From Streptosporangiaceae bacterium (GTDB lineage Bacteria > Actinomycetota > Actinomycetes > Streptosporangiales > Streptosporangiaceae), in contig JASIGD010000647.1 in assembly GCA_030045295.1 (NCBI GenBank), positions 1 through 10,211 of the forward strand: DNA of 10,211 nucleotides. Direction: 5' to 3'. Below the pieces are notes generated by a model. The model worked only from the letters and a program-made list of their open reading frames with translations, was not told where the DNA came from and ran no database searches. Positions 1-6,331 of the stretch are shown piece by piece (position 1 is the stretch's first letter; each line of letters starts with the position of its first letter). Made by a program: the position numbers and the translations under genes.

Positions 1-2
1 GC

Positions 3-578
3 AAGACCGCGGTCCTGGAGGCCGCGTGCCGGGTCATCGCGGACCGCGGCGCCGACGCCACCCGCTTCACCGACGTGGCGGCCGAAAGCGGGGTTCCGGT
101 CAGCACCCTGCAGTACTATTTCGGCTCACGCGAGGACCTGCTCGTGGCGGCCTTCCGGCACGCGTCCAGCGCCGAGATCGCCGCCCTGGAGGCCGGCATC
201 GCCTCCATCAGCGACCCGTGGGAGCAACTGGAACGGATCATCGCCACGTCGCTCACCGGGTATCAGCCGGACGCGCCCCAGGGCGGACGGCTATGGATCG
301 AGTCCTGGCATTTCGGCATCCGCGACGCGGAGATGCGGGCCGACGCGCTGCGCGACAACACCGCCTGGCGGCGGCTGGTGGCGGAGGTGGTGCGGCGCGG
401 CATCGAATCGGGGACGTTCAGCGGCAAGTACGACCCGGGCAAGATCGCCGTGCTCACCATCGCCGCCGTAGACGGGATGGGTATCCCGCTGTCGCTGGCC
501 GACCCGGAAATCACCCCGGCCAGCGCCGCGCAGGACGTCATGGCCGCGCTGCGGGACATGCTCAGTCCGGCCGGCTAG
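3..578 (+). CDS. TetR/AcrR family transcriptional regulator, BetI-like (5' end missing)
   Basis: A one-component DNA-binding repressor of the TetR superfamily, open at the window edge; reading is in frame from base 3, so the true start lies upstream. The visible N-terminus is the TetR helix-turn-helix: an AA..VIADRG helix, then FTDVAAESGVPVSTLQYYF, the classic recognition helix ending in YYFGSREDLL. The remaining ~140 residues form the all-helical ligand/dimer domain. Its WESWHF-like and WRRLVAEVVRRGIESGTF segments, followed by an A..DGMGIPL helix, resemble the BetI-type C-terminal domain. The GTG at 75 lies inside the recognition region and cannot be the start. The stop (576-578) sits in a 20-bp tandem repeat that also forms a terminator-like hairpin. 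Its target is unknown; such repressors usually act on a neighbouring gene, here probably one to the left, outside the window. The family is certain, the ligand is not. Confidence 0.93.
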   Translation, partial: KTAVLEAACRVIADRGADATRFTDVAAESGVPVSTLQYYFGSREDLLVAAFRHASSAEIAALEAGIASISDPWEQLERIIATSLTGYQPDAPQGGRLWIESWHFGIRDAEMRADALRDNTAWRRLVAEVVRRGIESGTFSGKYDPGKIAVLTIAAVDGMGIPLSLADPEITPASAAQDVMAALRDMLSPAG

Positions 579-600
579 CTTTTCGCCCGGCCGGCTAGCT
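567..600 (+). terminator. Probable intrinsic terminator of the TetR gene
   Basis: CCGGCCGG at 567-574 is its own reverse complement and can pair with the second copy at 587-594. This gives an 8-bp all-G/C stem with a 12-base loop (575-586). CTAGC and a short T run (TTTT, 600-603) follow. The T run also occurs once inside the loop. Stem plus T run, position at the gene end and the convergent gene downstream all fit termination. The T run is short, so efficiency is uncertain. Confidence 0.55.
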
Positions 601-620
601 TTTCACCCGGGTCGGCTAGC
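567..620 (+). repeat. 20-bp tandem repeat, two copies plus a partial third, spanning the TetR stop codon
   Basis: The 18-base core CCGGCCGGCTAGCTTTTC occurs at 567-584 and again at 587-604, a 20-base period. A degenerate third copy (CCGGGTCGGCTAGC) begins at 607. Copy 1 contains the stop codon of the TetR gene. Copy 2 is shifted by 20 bases, so it is out of frame with copy 1. The unit combines two self-complementary words, CCGGCCGG and GCTAGC. It looks like a slippage or duplication product that was kept at a gene end. Confidence 0.85.
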
Positions 621-634
621 CGCGGGGCCCGGCC

Positions 635-670
635 AGCCCGCAGCGGCGGCTGAGCGCGCCGAGACGGGCT
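635..670 (-). terminator. Hairpin at the 3' end of the ATP-grasp gene
   Basis: A nested inverted repeat: AGCCCG (635-640) pairs with CGGGCT (665-670), and inside it CGGCG (644-648) pairs with CGCCG (657-661). The two stems are separated by a symmetric 3+3 internal loop, and the terminal loop has 8 bases. The outer arm overlaps the ATP-grasp stop codon (669-671). There is no T run, as is usual for actinomycete hairpin terminators. It is a good candidate terminator in the convergent gap. Confidence 0.5.
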
Positions 671-2150
671 ACTTGACGTAGGCGACCGGCTTGACGGCCG
701 GAGGCTCGGGCAGCGGCTCTGACCGGTACTGGGCGCGGATGCCCGCGATGTACCGGCGGCACCGGTCGGTCAGCCCCTCGGCGGTCTGCATGCGGCCCTT
801 GGTGACGAGGATGCCCAAGTCGGCACCGTGGAAGCGGTACTCGCCCGGGCCGTAGACCCGCATGAAGAAGGCCTCGTCCTCGGTAGTGATCTCGTGCCAG
901 TCGTTAGTCACCTGCTCGAAGGTGAGCGCGCCGCTGTCGCTGAGATGCCACGAGCCGGTACGCGGGGCGGCCAGGATCCGCTCGACCTCCTCGCCCGGCT
1001 CCTTCATGATCAGCTGCGACCAGACGTCCACGGCGGCGAGGGCGCGCCAGCGCTCGTTGATCTCCTCCGCGTCGATCGTGTAGTCGACGTCCATGAACTC
1101 CAGCAGGTGGAACAGGAACAGCGGCACGTCGGCGTAAGCGCCGGCCGTCACGTTGGTCATCGAGGAGACCCCGGATATCCGGGGATTCAGCTCGCCGAGG
1201 TAGACCGCGCCGGTGTCGAGGTCGACGAGCACGTCTACCTCGAGGAAGCCCTTGTAGCCCTCCCGGGCCAGCCGGTCGCCCAGCTTGCGGACGTGGCTGA
1301 CCGCGACGGCCCGGTCGGACTCTGACAGCGCTTCGGGGAAAAGGTCGTTACCGCACCACCCGCCCTTGTACGGGGTGAGTTCCGGGTAGCCGGTCAGGTC
1401 GGTCATGAACGGCCCGACGATCGTGCCGTGCCTGGTGATGCACGCCTCCACCGCCGCAGCCTGGTTATTGATGCGCTTCATCACCTTGAGCTGCTGGTCC
1501 CTGACGTCTGCCGCGCAGTCGTCCCAGTCCCGTTCGGACGCGATGAAAAATGTCGTCTTGCCCGAGTCGCCGTAGGGTGTCTGCACGACCAGATCGGCGC
1601 CGAGGCCGGCCGCCGAGGCGAGCGCGGTGAGTTCGGCGTAGCTGTCGGCCCGGCCCAGTACGTTCGGAACCGACGGGGCACCCGCCTCATTACCGAGCTG
1701 GGTAGTCACGATTTTCGAGTCGAGCCGCCTGCGCAGCGAATCCGGCGGCAGGATCAGGTTGTATCCCAGTTCCCGGCAGATCTCTTCGGTCTCGGCGTCG
1801 AAGAACACCATCGCGACCATCGGCACGCCACCGCGACGGCGCAGGTACTCCCGGACCTCGGCGTCGCGCAGCAGGTAGTTGTTGATCTGCTCGGCCGACT
1901 CGAATTCGATGTACGGCCGGTTCTCAGGCGCGAAAACCCGCGGGTGCCGGCCGTCCCAGGAATCGTAGTAGGCGATGTACTGGAAGTTCCGGACCCACCG
2001 GTCGATGCCGAGCAAGTTGAAGGCGGTCGGGCCGATGAAGTAGATCGGCTGGGTGTTGGTCCGGAAGAACGTACGGATTTCGGCGATGCCGTTGACCTGA
2101 GGGCGAGCCGACGATCCGGTAAAGCCGGCTGGACCTGGCGCAGCGGTCAC
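669..2150 (-). CDS. ATP-grasp domain ligase (carboxylate-amine ligase / biotin-carboxylase-like fold)
   Basis: A soluble 493-residue enzyme with the ATP-grasp fold, which activates a carboxylate as an acyl phosphate and joins it to an amine or thiol. Residues 30-135 look like the pre-ATP-grasp domain. The B domain starts near LDSK (143-146), and residues 189-200 (VQTPYGDSGKTT) are the flexible glycine-rich ATP lid. GFLEVDVLVD (301-310) and GELNPRISG (319-327) supply the metal-binding acidic and Asn residues (E304, E320, N322) and the phosphate-contacting Arg324. No biotin-carboxyl-carrier or peptide-synthetase domain is attached, so it is a stand-alone ligase, and its substrate cannot be read from the sequence. 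The GTG start is chosen because AGGAGG (2155-2160) lies four bases upstream. The gene lies 136 bp downstream of a NylB-like hydrolase on the same strand. Annotated relatives are often loosely called biotin carboxylase; I would not claim that activity. Confidence 0.88.
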   Translation of the reverse strand: MTAAPGPAGFTGSSARPQVNGIAEIRTFFRTNTQPIYFIGPTAFNLLGIDRWVRNFQYIAYYDSWDGRHPRVFAPENRPYIEFESAEQINNYLLRDAEVREYLRRRGGVPMVAMVFFDAETEEICRELGYNLILPPDSLRRRLDSKIVTTQLGNEAGAPSVPNVLGRADSYAELTALASAAGLGADLVVQTPYGDSGKTTFFIASERDWDDCAADVRDQQLKVMKRINNQAAAVEACITRHGTIVGPFMTDLTGYPELTPYKGGWCGNDLFPEALSESDRAVAVSHVRKLGDRLAREGYKGFLEVDVLVDLDTGAVYLGELNPRISGVSSMTNVTAGAYADVPLFLFHLLEFMDVDYTIDAEEINERWRALAAVDVWSQLIMKEPGEEVERILAAPRTGSWHLSDSGALTFEQVTNDWHEITTEDEAFFMRVYGPGEYRFHGADLGILVTKGRMQTAEGLTDRCRRYIAGIRAQYRSEPLPEPPAVKPVAYVK

Positions 2151-2184
2151 GGGGCCTCCTGTGGCGAGGGGATCCGCTGCCCGC

Positions 2185-2222
2185 GGACCACGGCTTTATC
2201 CATATAGTGCCAGGTTAAACGC
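2185..2222 (-). promoter_or_regulatory. AT-rich candidate promoter region of the ATP-grasp gene
   Basis: The only AT-rich island in the 136-bp gap between the two minus-strand genes. On the minus strand it reads TTTAAC, CACTATATGGATAAAG, then GC-rich DNA up to the AGGAGG of the ATP-grasp gene. TATATG or GATAAA could act as a -10, but no -35 at standard spacing is convincing. It suggests that the ATP-grasp gene has its own promoter and is not only read through from the hydrolase. Confidence 0.35.
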
Positions 2223-2264
2223 GAGTTGGGGGTGCCGTCGAGTAGGGACCTGTTTAGCCTCGGC

Positions 2265-2290
2265 CTGAGCTTGCGGTCCGCGTGCCTCAG
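2265..2290 (-). terminator. Weak hairpin overlapping the stop of the minus-strand NylB-like gene
   Basis: CTGAG (2265-2269) pairs with CTCAG (2286-2290). A short inner GCG/CGC pairing lies in the loop (2273-2281), and the stop codon (2287-2289) lies in one arm. The stem is only 5 bp, so this is the weakest of the stop-overlapping hairpins here. Confidence 0.25.
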
Positions 2291-3606
2291 ATCACGTTCG
2301 GCTGCGGCCGGCCGGTATCACCGCGGCGGCTCAGGCCGGACACCACGCCGGCCAGGCCGCGCCGGCCCCGGCTGGGATCGCGCCCGGCGAGCACCCCGCC
2401 GATGGCGTCGAACGCGCGCAGCGTGTCCTCCAGGTAGGCGGGGTTCTGCGCCTGGGGCCAGGTGGAGAACTTCACGCACACCGTATTGGTCCGCCGGCTC
2501 ACGTGCAGCATCTGGCCGTGGATGCCAAGGCCGAGCAGAACGTCACCGCAGGCCCCGGGGCGGAACCAGAACTGGTTGCGGTACCAGCCGCCGGGGAACG
2601 CCGGCTCAGCGGGGGATGCAGCGAACGCCGCCCTGACGTCGGAGTCGACGGCCCAGCCCTCGCGAAGCCAGCGCGGCGGGACGACACGGCGCATCCTCCC
2701 GGCCCGGTCCGGGACCGATCCCCCGGCCAGCAGCATCTGGCCGAACCGGGCGATGTCGCGGGCGGTGGCGCACAGGCCCCCGTCGTGCACGGCGTGGCCC
2801 ACGCCGTCACGCAGCAGGTCGGCATCGTGCTCAGCGCCCATCGGCACCCAGATCAGCGTGGAGATCAGCTTGGCCATGGGCTGCCCGGCCGCGCGCTCGC
2901 ACGCCCAGCCGAGCACGTCGGACTCCGCCGAGCGGTAAAGGAACCTGACCCCGTGCGGCGCCTCGGCCGGCAGCGTGGCCAGGAACCGGTACAGCCCGCG
3001 CGGCTCGGGCTCGTCGGGGTCATCGGGGTCGTCGCCAGGCTGCCAGCCGATCCACTCGTCCAGCCGCCGGATGTCCGCCTGCGGGTCGGCGTAGTCCTCC
3101 GCGAACCTGACGCCGCTGCGCATGTCCAGGACATCTCGGATCGTGGCGCCGGCGAAGCCGCTGTTCGCGAGCTCCGGGATGTAGTCGGTGATCTGGCGCT
3201 GGGCGTCGAGCTGGCCGCGGTCGATGAGCACGGCGGCCACGCAGCCTACGACGGACTTCGATATCGACATCAGCGCGTGGTTCCGGTCCGGGGCTCCGAG
3301 CGGGCCGTACCACTCGGTGACAAGCTCGCCGTCCTGCAGCACCGCGTAGGCGTCGGTGAACGTGTCCGCCATCACCTCCCCCACGGTGCCGGCCGACCCG
3401 TCGACGCGGGTCACGCTGACGGCGAGCAGGTCTGCGACGGCCTTCGAGGCGCGTAGCCTGCGCACCCGCCCACGGCCGCGGGAGACGCGGTAGGTCGGAA
3501 AGAGCTCGCGGACATGCCAGTACGCCCAGCGGTTGACGGGCGGGTCCTGCCAGTTGCGCGCCGTGACCGGCACGTTCGGCACCTGAGGACGTGGTACTAC
3601 CGACAT
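2287..3606 (-). CDS. NylB-like serine hydrolase (beta-lactamase fold, 6-aminohexanoate-dimer hydrolase family), copy A
   Basis: A 439-residue cytoplasmic serine hydrolase; no signal peptide is visible. Family marks match the nylon-oligomer hydrolase NylB as I remember it: NWQDPPVNRWA (18-28), MSISKS with the nucleophile-lysine pair S114/K117, FLYRSAESDVLGW with the catalytic tyrosine Y224, DGGLCATARDIARFGQM (275-291), GIHGQ (361-365) and VKFSTWP. Y172 and D183 align with NylB Tyr170 and Asp181, residues important for amide cleavage; D275 replaces Asn266. Family members cleave amides or esters, so the natural substrate could be a short amide, peptide or ester. Unusual parts are an Asp/Pro-rich insert (191-202) and a basic ~35-residue C-terminal tail. 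The ATG at 3606 has no ribosome binding site, but TACGAT ends seven bases upstream, so a leaderless mRNA is likely. The open frame extends far upstream only as an antisense shadow of copy B. Confidence 0.9.
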   Translation of the reverse strand: MSVVPRPQVPNVPVTARNWQDPPVNRWAYWHVRELFPTYRVSRGRGRVRRLRASKAVADLLAVSVTRVDGSAGTVGEVMADTFTDAYAVLQDGELVTEWYGPLGAPDRNHALMSISKSVVGCVAAVLIDRGQLDAQRQITDYIPELANSGFAGATIRDVLDMRSGVRFAEDYADPQADIRRLDEWIGWQPGDDPDDPDEPEPRGLYRFLATLPAEAPHGVRFLYRSAESDVLGWACERAAGQPMAKLISTLIWVPMGAEHDADLLRDGVGHAVHDGGLCATARDIARFGQMLLAGGSVPDRAGRMRRVVPPRWLREGWAVDSDVRAAFAASPAEPAFPGGWYRNQFWFRPGACGDVLLGLGIHGQMLHVSRRTNTVCVKFSTWPQAQNPAYLEDTLRAFDAIGGVLAGRDPSRGRRGLAGVVSGLSRRGDTGRPQPNVI

Positions 3607-3613
3607 GAGGCGA

Positions 3614-3619
3614 ATCGTA
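3614..3619 (-). promoter_or_regulatory. -10 element of copy A (leaderless promoter)
   Basis: On the minus strand TACGAT fits the actinobacterial -10 pattern TANNNT. Exactly seven bases separate it from the ATG at 3606, which would put the transcription start on the A of the start codon. No -35 of good quality lies 16-18 bp further up. Confidence 0.5.
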
Positions 3620-3630
3620 GTTGACCGTTG

Positions 3631-3646
3631 CCGACCCGGTGGTCGG
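3631..3646. promoter_or_regulatory. Palindrome between the divergent NylB-like genes (candidate shared operator)
   Basis: CCGACC-CGGT-GGTCGG is a perfect 6-bp inverted repeat with a 4-bp centre. It lies between the two outward-facing -10 elements and covers the expected -35 zone of both promoters. A dimeric regulator bound here could control both genes. The arms are GC-rich and short, so chance is possible. Confidence 0.35.
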
Positions 3647-3647
3647 C

Positions 3648-3653
3648 TAATGT
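3648..3653 (+). promoter_or_regulatory. -10 element of copy B (leaderless promoter)
   Basis: TAATGT fits TANNNT and ends seven bases before the ATG at 3661, mirroring the spacing on the other strand. TTGACC at 3621-3626 resembles a -35, but the 21-bp spacing is too long for a standard promoter. Confidence 0.55.
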
Positions 3654-3660
3654 GCGAATC

Positions 3661-4944
3661 ATGACCGAAGACGGCGCCGACCCGAAGACTCCGGCGGCCT
3701 CGCCCGGCCGGGGCCCCGAGCTCATGACCGGCTTCCCTCCCGCAGCGGAGTCCCAGGTCACCCTGGCCAACTGGCAAGATCCCCCGTTCAACCGCTGGGC
3801 GTTCCAGCATATGCGCGAGCTCATCCCCAGCCAGGTGATCCCGGCTTCCTCCTGGCCGGGACCGCTGCCGGCCTCGGCCAGGCCGGCCGGCTACCCGCAG
3901 GTGGCGCGGATCGACGGCAGCGCGGCGACGGTGGAGGAGATTCTCGCGGATACCTTCACCGACGCCTACCTCGTCCTGCACGACGGCCGGGTGGCCGCCG
4001 AGCGGTACTACGGGGACATGACCGCTGGCAGCAGGCATCTGCTCATGTCCGTGTCGAAGTCGGTCCTCGGATGCGTGACCGGGGTGCTGGCCGACCGGGG
4101 ACTCCTCGACCTGCGCGCCCCGGTGACCGCCTACGTCCCGGAGGTCGACGATTCCGGGTACGCCGGCGCCACGATCCGCGACCTGCTGGACATGAGGACC
4201 GGAGTCGCCTTCCGCGAGACCTATACCGCTCCCGACGCGGAGGTCCGCGTCATGGAACGCTCGATGGGCTGGCGGCCGGCGCGGCCCGGCGATCCGGAAG
4301 GCGCCTACGCGTACCTGGCTTCGCTGGGTAGCGACGGCCCGCACGGCGGCGAGTTCAGTTACCGGTCCGCCGACAGCGACATGCTCGGCTGGGTCTGCGA
4401 GCGGGTCAGCGGCATCCGCCTGGCCGATCTCATTTCCGCCGTCATCTGGCGGCCGATCGGCGCCGAGCACGACGCCGAGATCACCTGCGACGCCCTCGGA
4501 TCGGCCATCCCCGACGGCGGCATCTCGGCCACCGCGCGCGACCTGGCCAGGTTCGGTCAGATGCTCATCGACGACGGGCGGGCGTACGGGCACGCCGTCG
4601 TGCCGGAAGCGTGGCTGGCCGACACCCTCGCTCCGGAACCAGGCGTCCGCGAGGCCTTCGCGCGAACCGACAACGAATACGTCCTGCCCGGCGGCTGGTA
4701 CCGGAATCAGTTCTGGGTCATACCCGGACCCGCGGGTCCGCGGGCGCCGGTCCTGGTCTGCCTGGGCATACACGGCCAGCTGGTCTACGCCGACCGCGCC
4801 ACCCGCACCGTGGTGGTCAAGATGTCATCCTGGCCCGACGCGCAGAACGCGGCCCATCTGCTGGACACCCTGCGGGCGTGCGCCGCGACCGCCGCCCGCC
4901 TGTCGGCGTCCCCGGCCGATGAAACGGCGCCGTGGGCCGGCTAG
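3661..4944 (+). CDS. NylB-like serine hydrolase (beta-lactamase fold, 6-aminohexanoate-dimer hydrolase family), copy B
   Basis: A 427-residue paralogue of copy A, transcribed away from it. Hand alignment of residues 37-59 with copy A 18-40 gives 15 identities in 23, and similar blocks run to the end. Family motifs are NWQDPPFNRWAF, MSVSKS (S130/K133), FSYRSADSDMLGW (catalytic Y234), DGGISATARDLARFGQM (285-301), GGWYRNQFW, GIHGQ and VKMSSWPD. Y188 matches NylB Tyr170. E199 stands where NylB has Asp181 and copy A has D183, and D285 stands where NylB has Asn266. These changes at the specificity positions suggest a different substrate preference from copy A. There is no signal peptide, so it should be cytoplasmic. 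Residues 1-36 are a Pro/Ala-rich lead without family similarity. The ATG at 3661 is taken because TAATGT precedes it by seven bases and no ribosome binding site exists. An in-frame TTG at 3628 would erase the promoter. Confidence 0.9.
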   Translation: MTEDGADPKTPAASPGRGPELMTGFPPAAESQVTLANWQDPPFNRWAFQHMRELIPSQVIPASSWPGPLPASARPAGYPQVARIDGSAATVEEILADTFTDAYLVLHDGRVAAERYYGDMTAGSRHLLMSVSKSVLGCVTGVLADRGLLDLRAPVTAYVPEVDDSGYAGATIRDLLDMRTGVAFRETYTAPDAEVRVMERSMGWRPARPGDPEGAYAYLASLGSDGPHGGEFSYRSADSDMLGWVCERVSGIRLADLISAVIWRPIGAEHDAEITCDALGSAIPDGGISATARDLARFGQMLIDDGRAYGHAVVPEAWLADTLAPEPGVREAFARTDNEYVLPGGWYRNQFWVIPGPAGPRAPVLVCLGIHGQLVYADRATRTVVVKMSSWPDAQNAAHLLDTLRACAATAARLSASPADETAPWAG

Positions 4945-4961
4945 CCGCGTGACCCGCGGCT
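4943..4961 (+). terminator. Hairpin overlapping the stop of copy B
   Basis: AGCCGCG (4943-4949) pairs perfectly with CGCGGCT (4955-4961) around the 5-base loop TGACC. The stop codon is 4942-4944. There is no T run. It lies upstream of the stronger hairpin at 4987-5033, so copy B may have two tandem termination structures. Confidence 0.45.
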
Positions 4962-4986
4962 GCATCCGCTCTGCCGGCTGAGGCCA

Positions 4987-5033
4987 GGATCGGCCGCCGC
5001 CCCTTAGCGCGAGCAAGCGCGGCGGACCGATCC
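4987..5033. terminator. Strong bidirectional hairpin between convergent copy B and the lipoprotein gene
   Basis: GGATCGG-CCGCCGC (4987-5000) pairs with GCGGCGG-A-CCGATCC (5019-5033): 14 base pairs interrupted by a single bulged A. The 18-base interior can fold further, with CTT/AAG and GC/GC closing a GCGA tetraloop (5009-5012). It sits 42 bases past the copy B stop and 12 bases past the lipoprotein stop. It can therefore serve both genes. No T run is present on either side. This is the most stable structure I can see in the window. Confidence 0.75.
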
Positions 5034-5045
5034 CGAGCCGGCGAC

Positions 5046-6224
5046 TCAGCTGCGGAACAGGTCCAGCGCGTTAGTCCCGTCGTTCGCGATGATCAGGCCG
5101 TCGCCTGCTTGCGTGGTGATGATGCCGAACAGGTCGCCTGCGCCGTTCTTGACCAGCGTCTTGGTGGCGAGCTGCTTTCCGGCCGGGGTGATCTCGACCG
5201 CGTTGCCGTTATTGCCGTTGACGACGATCAGGTCGCCGTTGGGGGCGAGGGTCATGCCCAGCGGGGCGTCGAGCGCGCCGCCCGCCGAGAGGGCCGAGGC
5301 CGCGGCCGAGACCGCGCCGGTCCGGGTGAGCGCCTGCGGGATGGCCGAGACCGCGTTGGTCAGCGTGTCATCCACGTACAGGGTCCCGTTGCCGCCCAGG
5401 GCCAGGCCGGTCGGCGCCAGGACGAGCGCGGCCTTGTTCGCGCGCCACGGGAAGTCGGTTCCGATCACGGTTGAGCCGGTCAGCTTCGGCGGCGACGCGG
5501 AACTGAGGGCGAGATCCAGGCGCACCACGGTGCAGTTCCCGGTCACGGGCACGCCGTCGTGGGTCGTGGTGTTGCCCCCTAGGGCATTGGAGACAAACAG
5601 CTCGGCCGACGTCGCGCTCGACTTCACGGTGAGGTCCCAGGGCCCGACGACGTTGTCGTTCGTGATCGTCTCGACCGCTGTGCCCTGGTCGTTCAGCACG
5701 ATCAGGCAACCGGCGGGGTCCAGGCCGGGCAGGGCGCCGCCGACCGTGGTCGGCAGGCTGCCCACGACCACCCAGCCGCCCGGCAGGATACCCAGCGCGG
5801 TGGTCAGGCCGATGCCACCCGGGCAGGCCTGGCCGGCCGGCATCTTGGAGATGCTGGCGAATACGCTGGTCTGGCCGGCTGGAGAAACCTCGACGATCGT
5901 GGTCCCGGTGCCCTGCACGTTGGCCTTGTCGTTGAAGTTGCTGACCAGGATGTCGCCCGCCGTCAGCCGGCCGCCCGTGGCCGGGACGACCGCAACCCCG
6001 TAGGGGTTCACGTCACCGTTGGCCGGAACGGTCGAGGCGACCTGCCCCGCACTGTGCAGCTGGCCGAGAAACGACGTAACCGCCCGCGCGGCCGCGGTCG
6101 GCTTCACGCTCGGGATGCTCGAAGTGCTCGAGGAACTTGGCGTCGATGTCGATGAGCAGGCCGTGGCCACCAGGCCCAGGCCGATCATGGCGGTCAGGAT
6201 TTTGGCAAGGCTCCGCAGCTTCAC
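5046..6224 (-). CDS. Secreted lipoprotein with NHL-like beta-propeller repeats
   Basis: A 392-residue surface lipoprotein of unknown function. Residues 1-23 form a bacterial lipoprotein signal: positive KLRSLAK, a hydrophobic core ILTAMIGLGLV, and a lipobox ending ATAC with the lipidated Cys23. A Ser/Thr-rich flexible linker follows (24-40), suited to extend the domain from the membrane. The rest repeats a propeller-blade pattern of the NHL/SMP-30 type: NPYGVAVVP...GDILVSN (73-96), GPWDLTV...ELFVSN (194-213), APTGLAL..NGTLYV (270-284), APLGMTLAPNGDLIVVN (320-336) and DLFGIIT...GLIIANDG (364-383). This suggests five or six blades. No catalytic residues are recognisable, so a binding or scaffold role is as likely as an enzyme. 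The GTG at 6224 is chosen because GAGGGGAG lies four bases upstream and the signal peptide starts there; a longer open frame to 6350 has no such support. A possible ECF-type promoter lies at 6332-6359. Confidence 0.8.
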   Translation of the reverse strand: MKLRSLAKILTAMIGLGLVATACSSTSTPSSSSTSSIPSVKPTAAARAVTSFLGQLHSAGQVASTVPANGDVNPYGVAVVPATGGRLTAGDILVSNFNDKANVQGTGTTIVEVSPAGQTSVFASISKMPAGQACPGGIGLTTALGILPGGWVVVGSLPTTVGGALPGLDPAGCLIVLNDQGTAVETITNDNVVGPWDLTVKSSATSAELFVSNALGGNTTTHDGVPVTGNCTVVRLDLALSSASPPKLTGSTVIGTDFPWRANKAALVLAPTGLALGGNGTLYVDDTLTNAVSAIPQALTRTGAVSAAASALSAGGALDAPLGMTLAPNGDLIVVNGNNGNAVEITPAGKQLATKTLVKNGAGDLFGIITTQAGDGLIIANDGTNALDLFRS

Positions 6225-6296
6225 TGTGCTCCCCTCATGGAAGGCCAGCGCCTTCCGCAGCCAGCCGTCGAAGGCCCGACGGCTGCTATCCGTGTC

Positions 6297-6316
6297 GGGC
6301 AGGCGGCGGCCTGCCC
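6297..6316. terminator. Perfect 8-bp hairpin in the leader region of the lipoprotein gene
   Basis: GGGCAGGC (6297-6304) and GCCTGCCC (6309-6316) enclose the loop GGCG. It lies between the GNAT gene end and the lipoprotein start, and just downstream of the candidate lipoprotein promoter. It would therefore be in that gene's 5' leader. It may be a second terminator for the GNAT transcript or a structured leader. There is no T run. Confidence 0.35.
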
Positions 6317-6331
6317 GCGGTCCCGACCTAG

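Noticed and set aside
26..598. Plus-strand 190-residue open frame overlapping the TetR gene
   Set aside because: Arg/Gly/Ala-rich sequence in the wrong frame; the TetR helix-turn-helix is in the other frame.
669..2150. ATP-grasp protein as a true biotin carboxylase subunit
   Set aside because: No carboxyl-carrier or carboxyltransferase partner lies nearby, and only the generic ATP-grasp motifs are seen.
2503..3456. Plus-strand 317-residue open frame opposite copy A
   Set aside because: Low-complexity Val/Arg/Gly-rich shadow in high-GC DNA; the opposite strand has a full catalytic domain.
3621..3653. TTGACC as a standard -35 for copy B
   Set aside because: The spacing to TAATGT is 21 bp, too long for a sigma-70-type promoter.
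3607..3660. Mobile element origin of the NylB-like pair
   Set aside because: No terminal inverted repeats, target duplications, transposase remnants or composition change around the pair.
3607..4773. Long minus-strand open frame upstream of copy A, giving an 828-residue fusion-like protein
   Set aside because: It is the antisense shadow of copy B. The translated stretch is Gly/Arg/His-rich without domains, and family similarity begins only shortly after the ATG at 3606.
5089..6003. Plus-strand 304-residue open frame opposite the lipoprotein
   Set aside because: No start signal or domain; the minus strand has a signal peptide, lipobox and propeller repeats.
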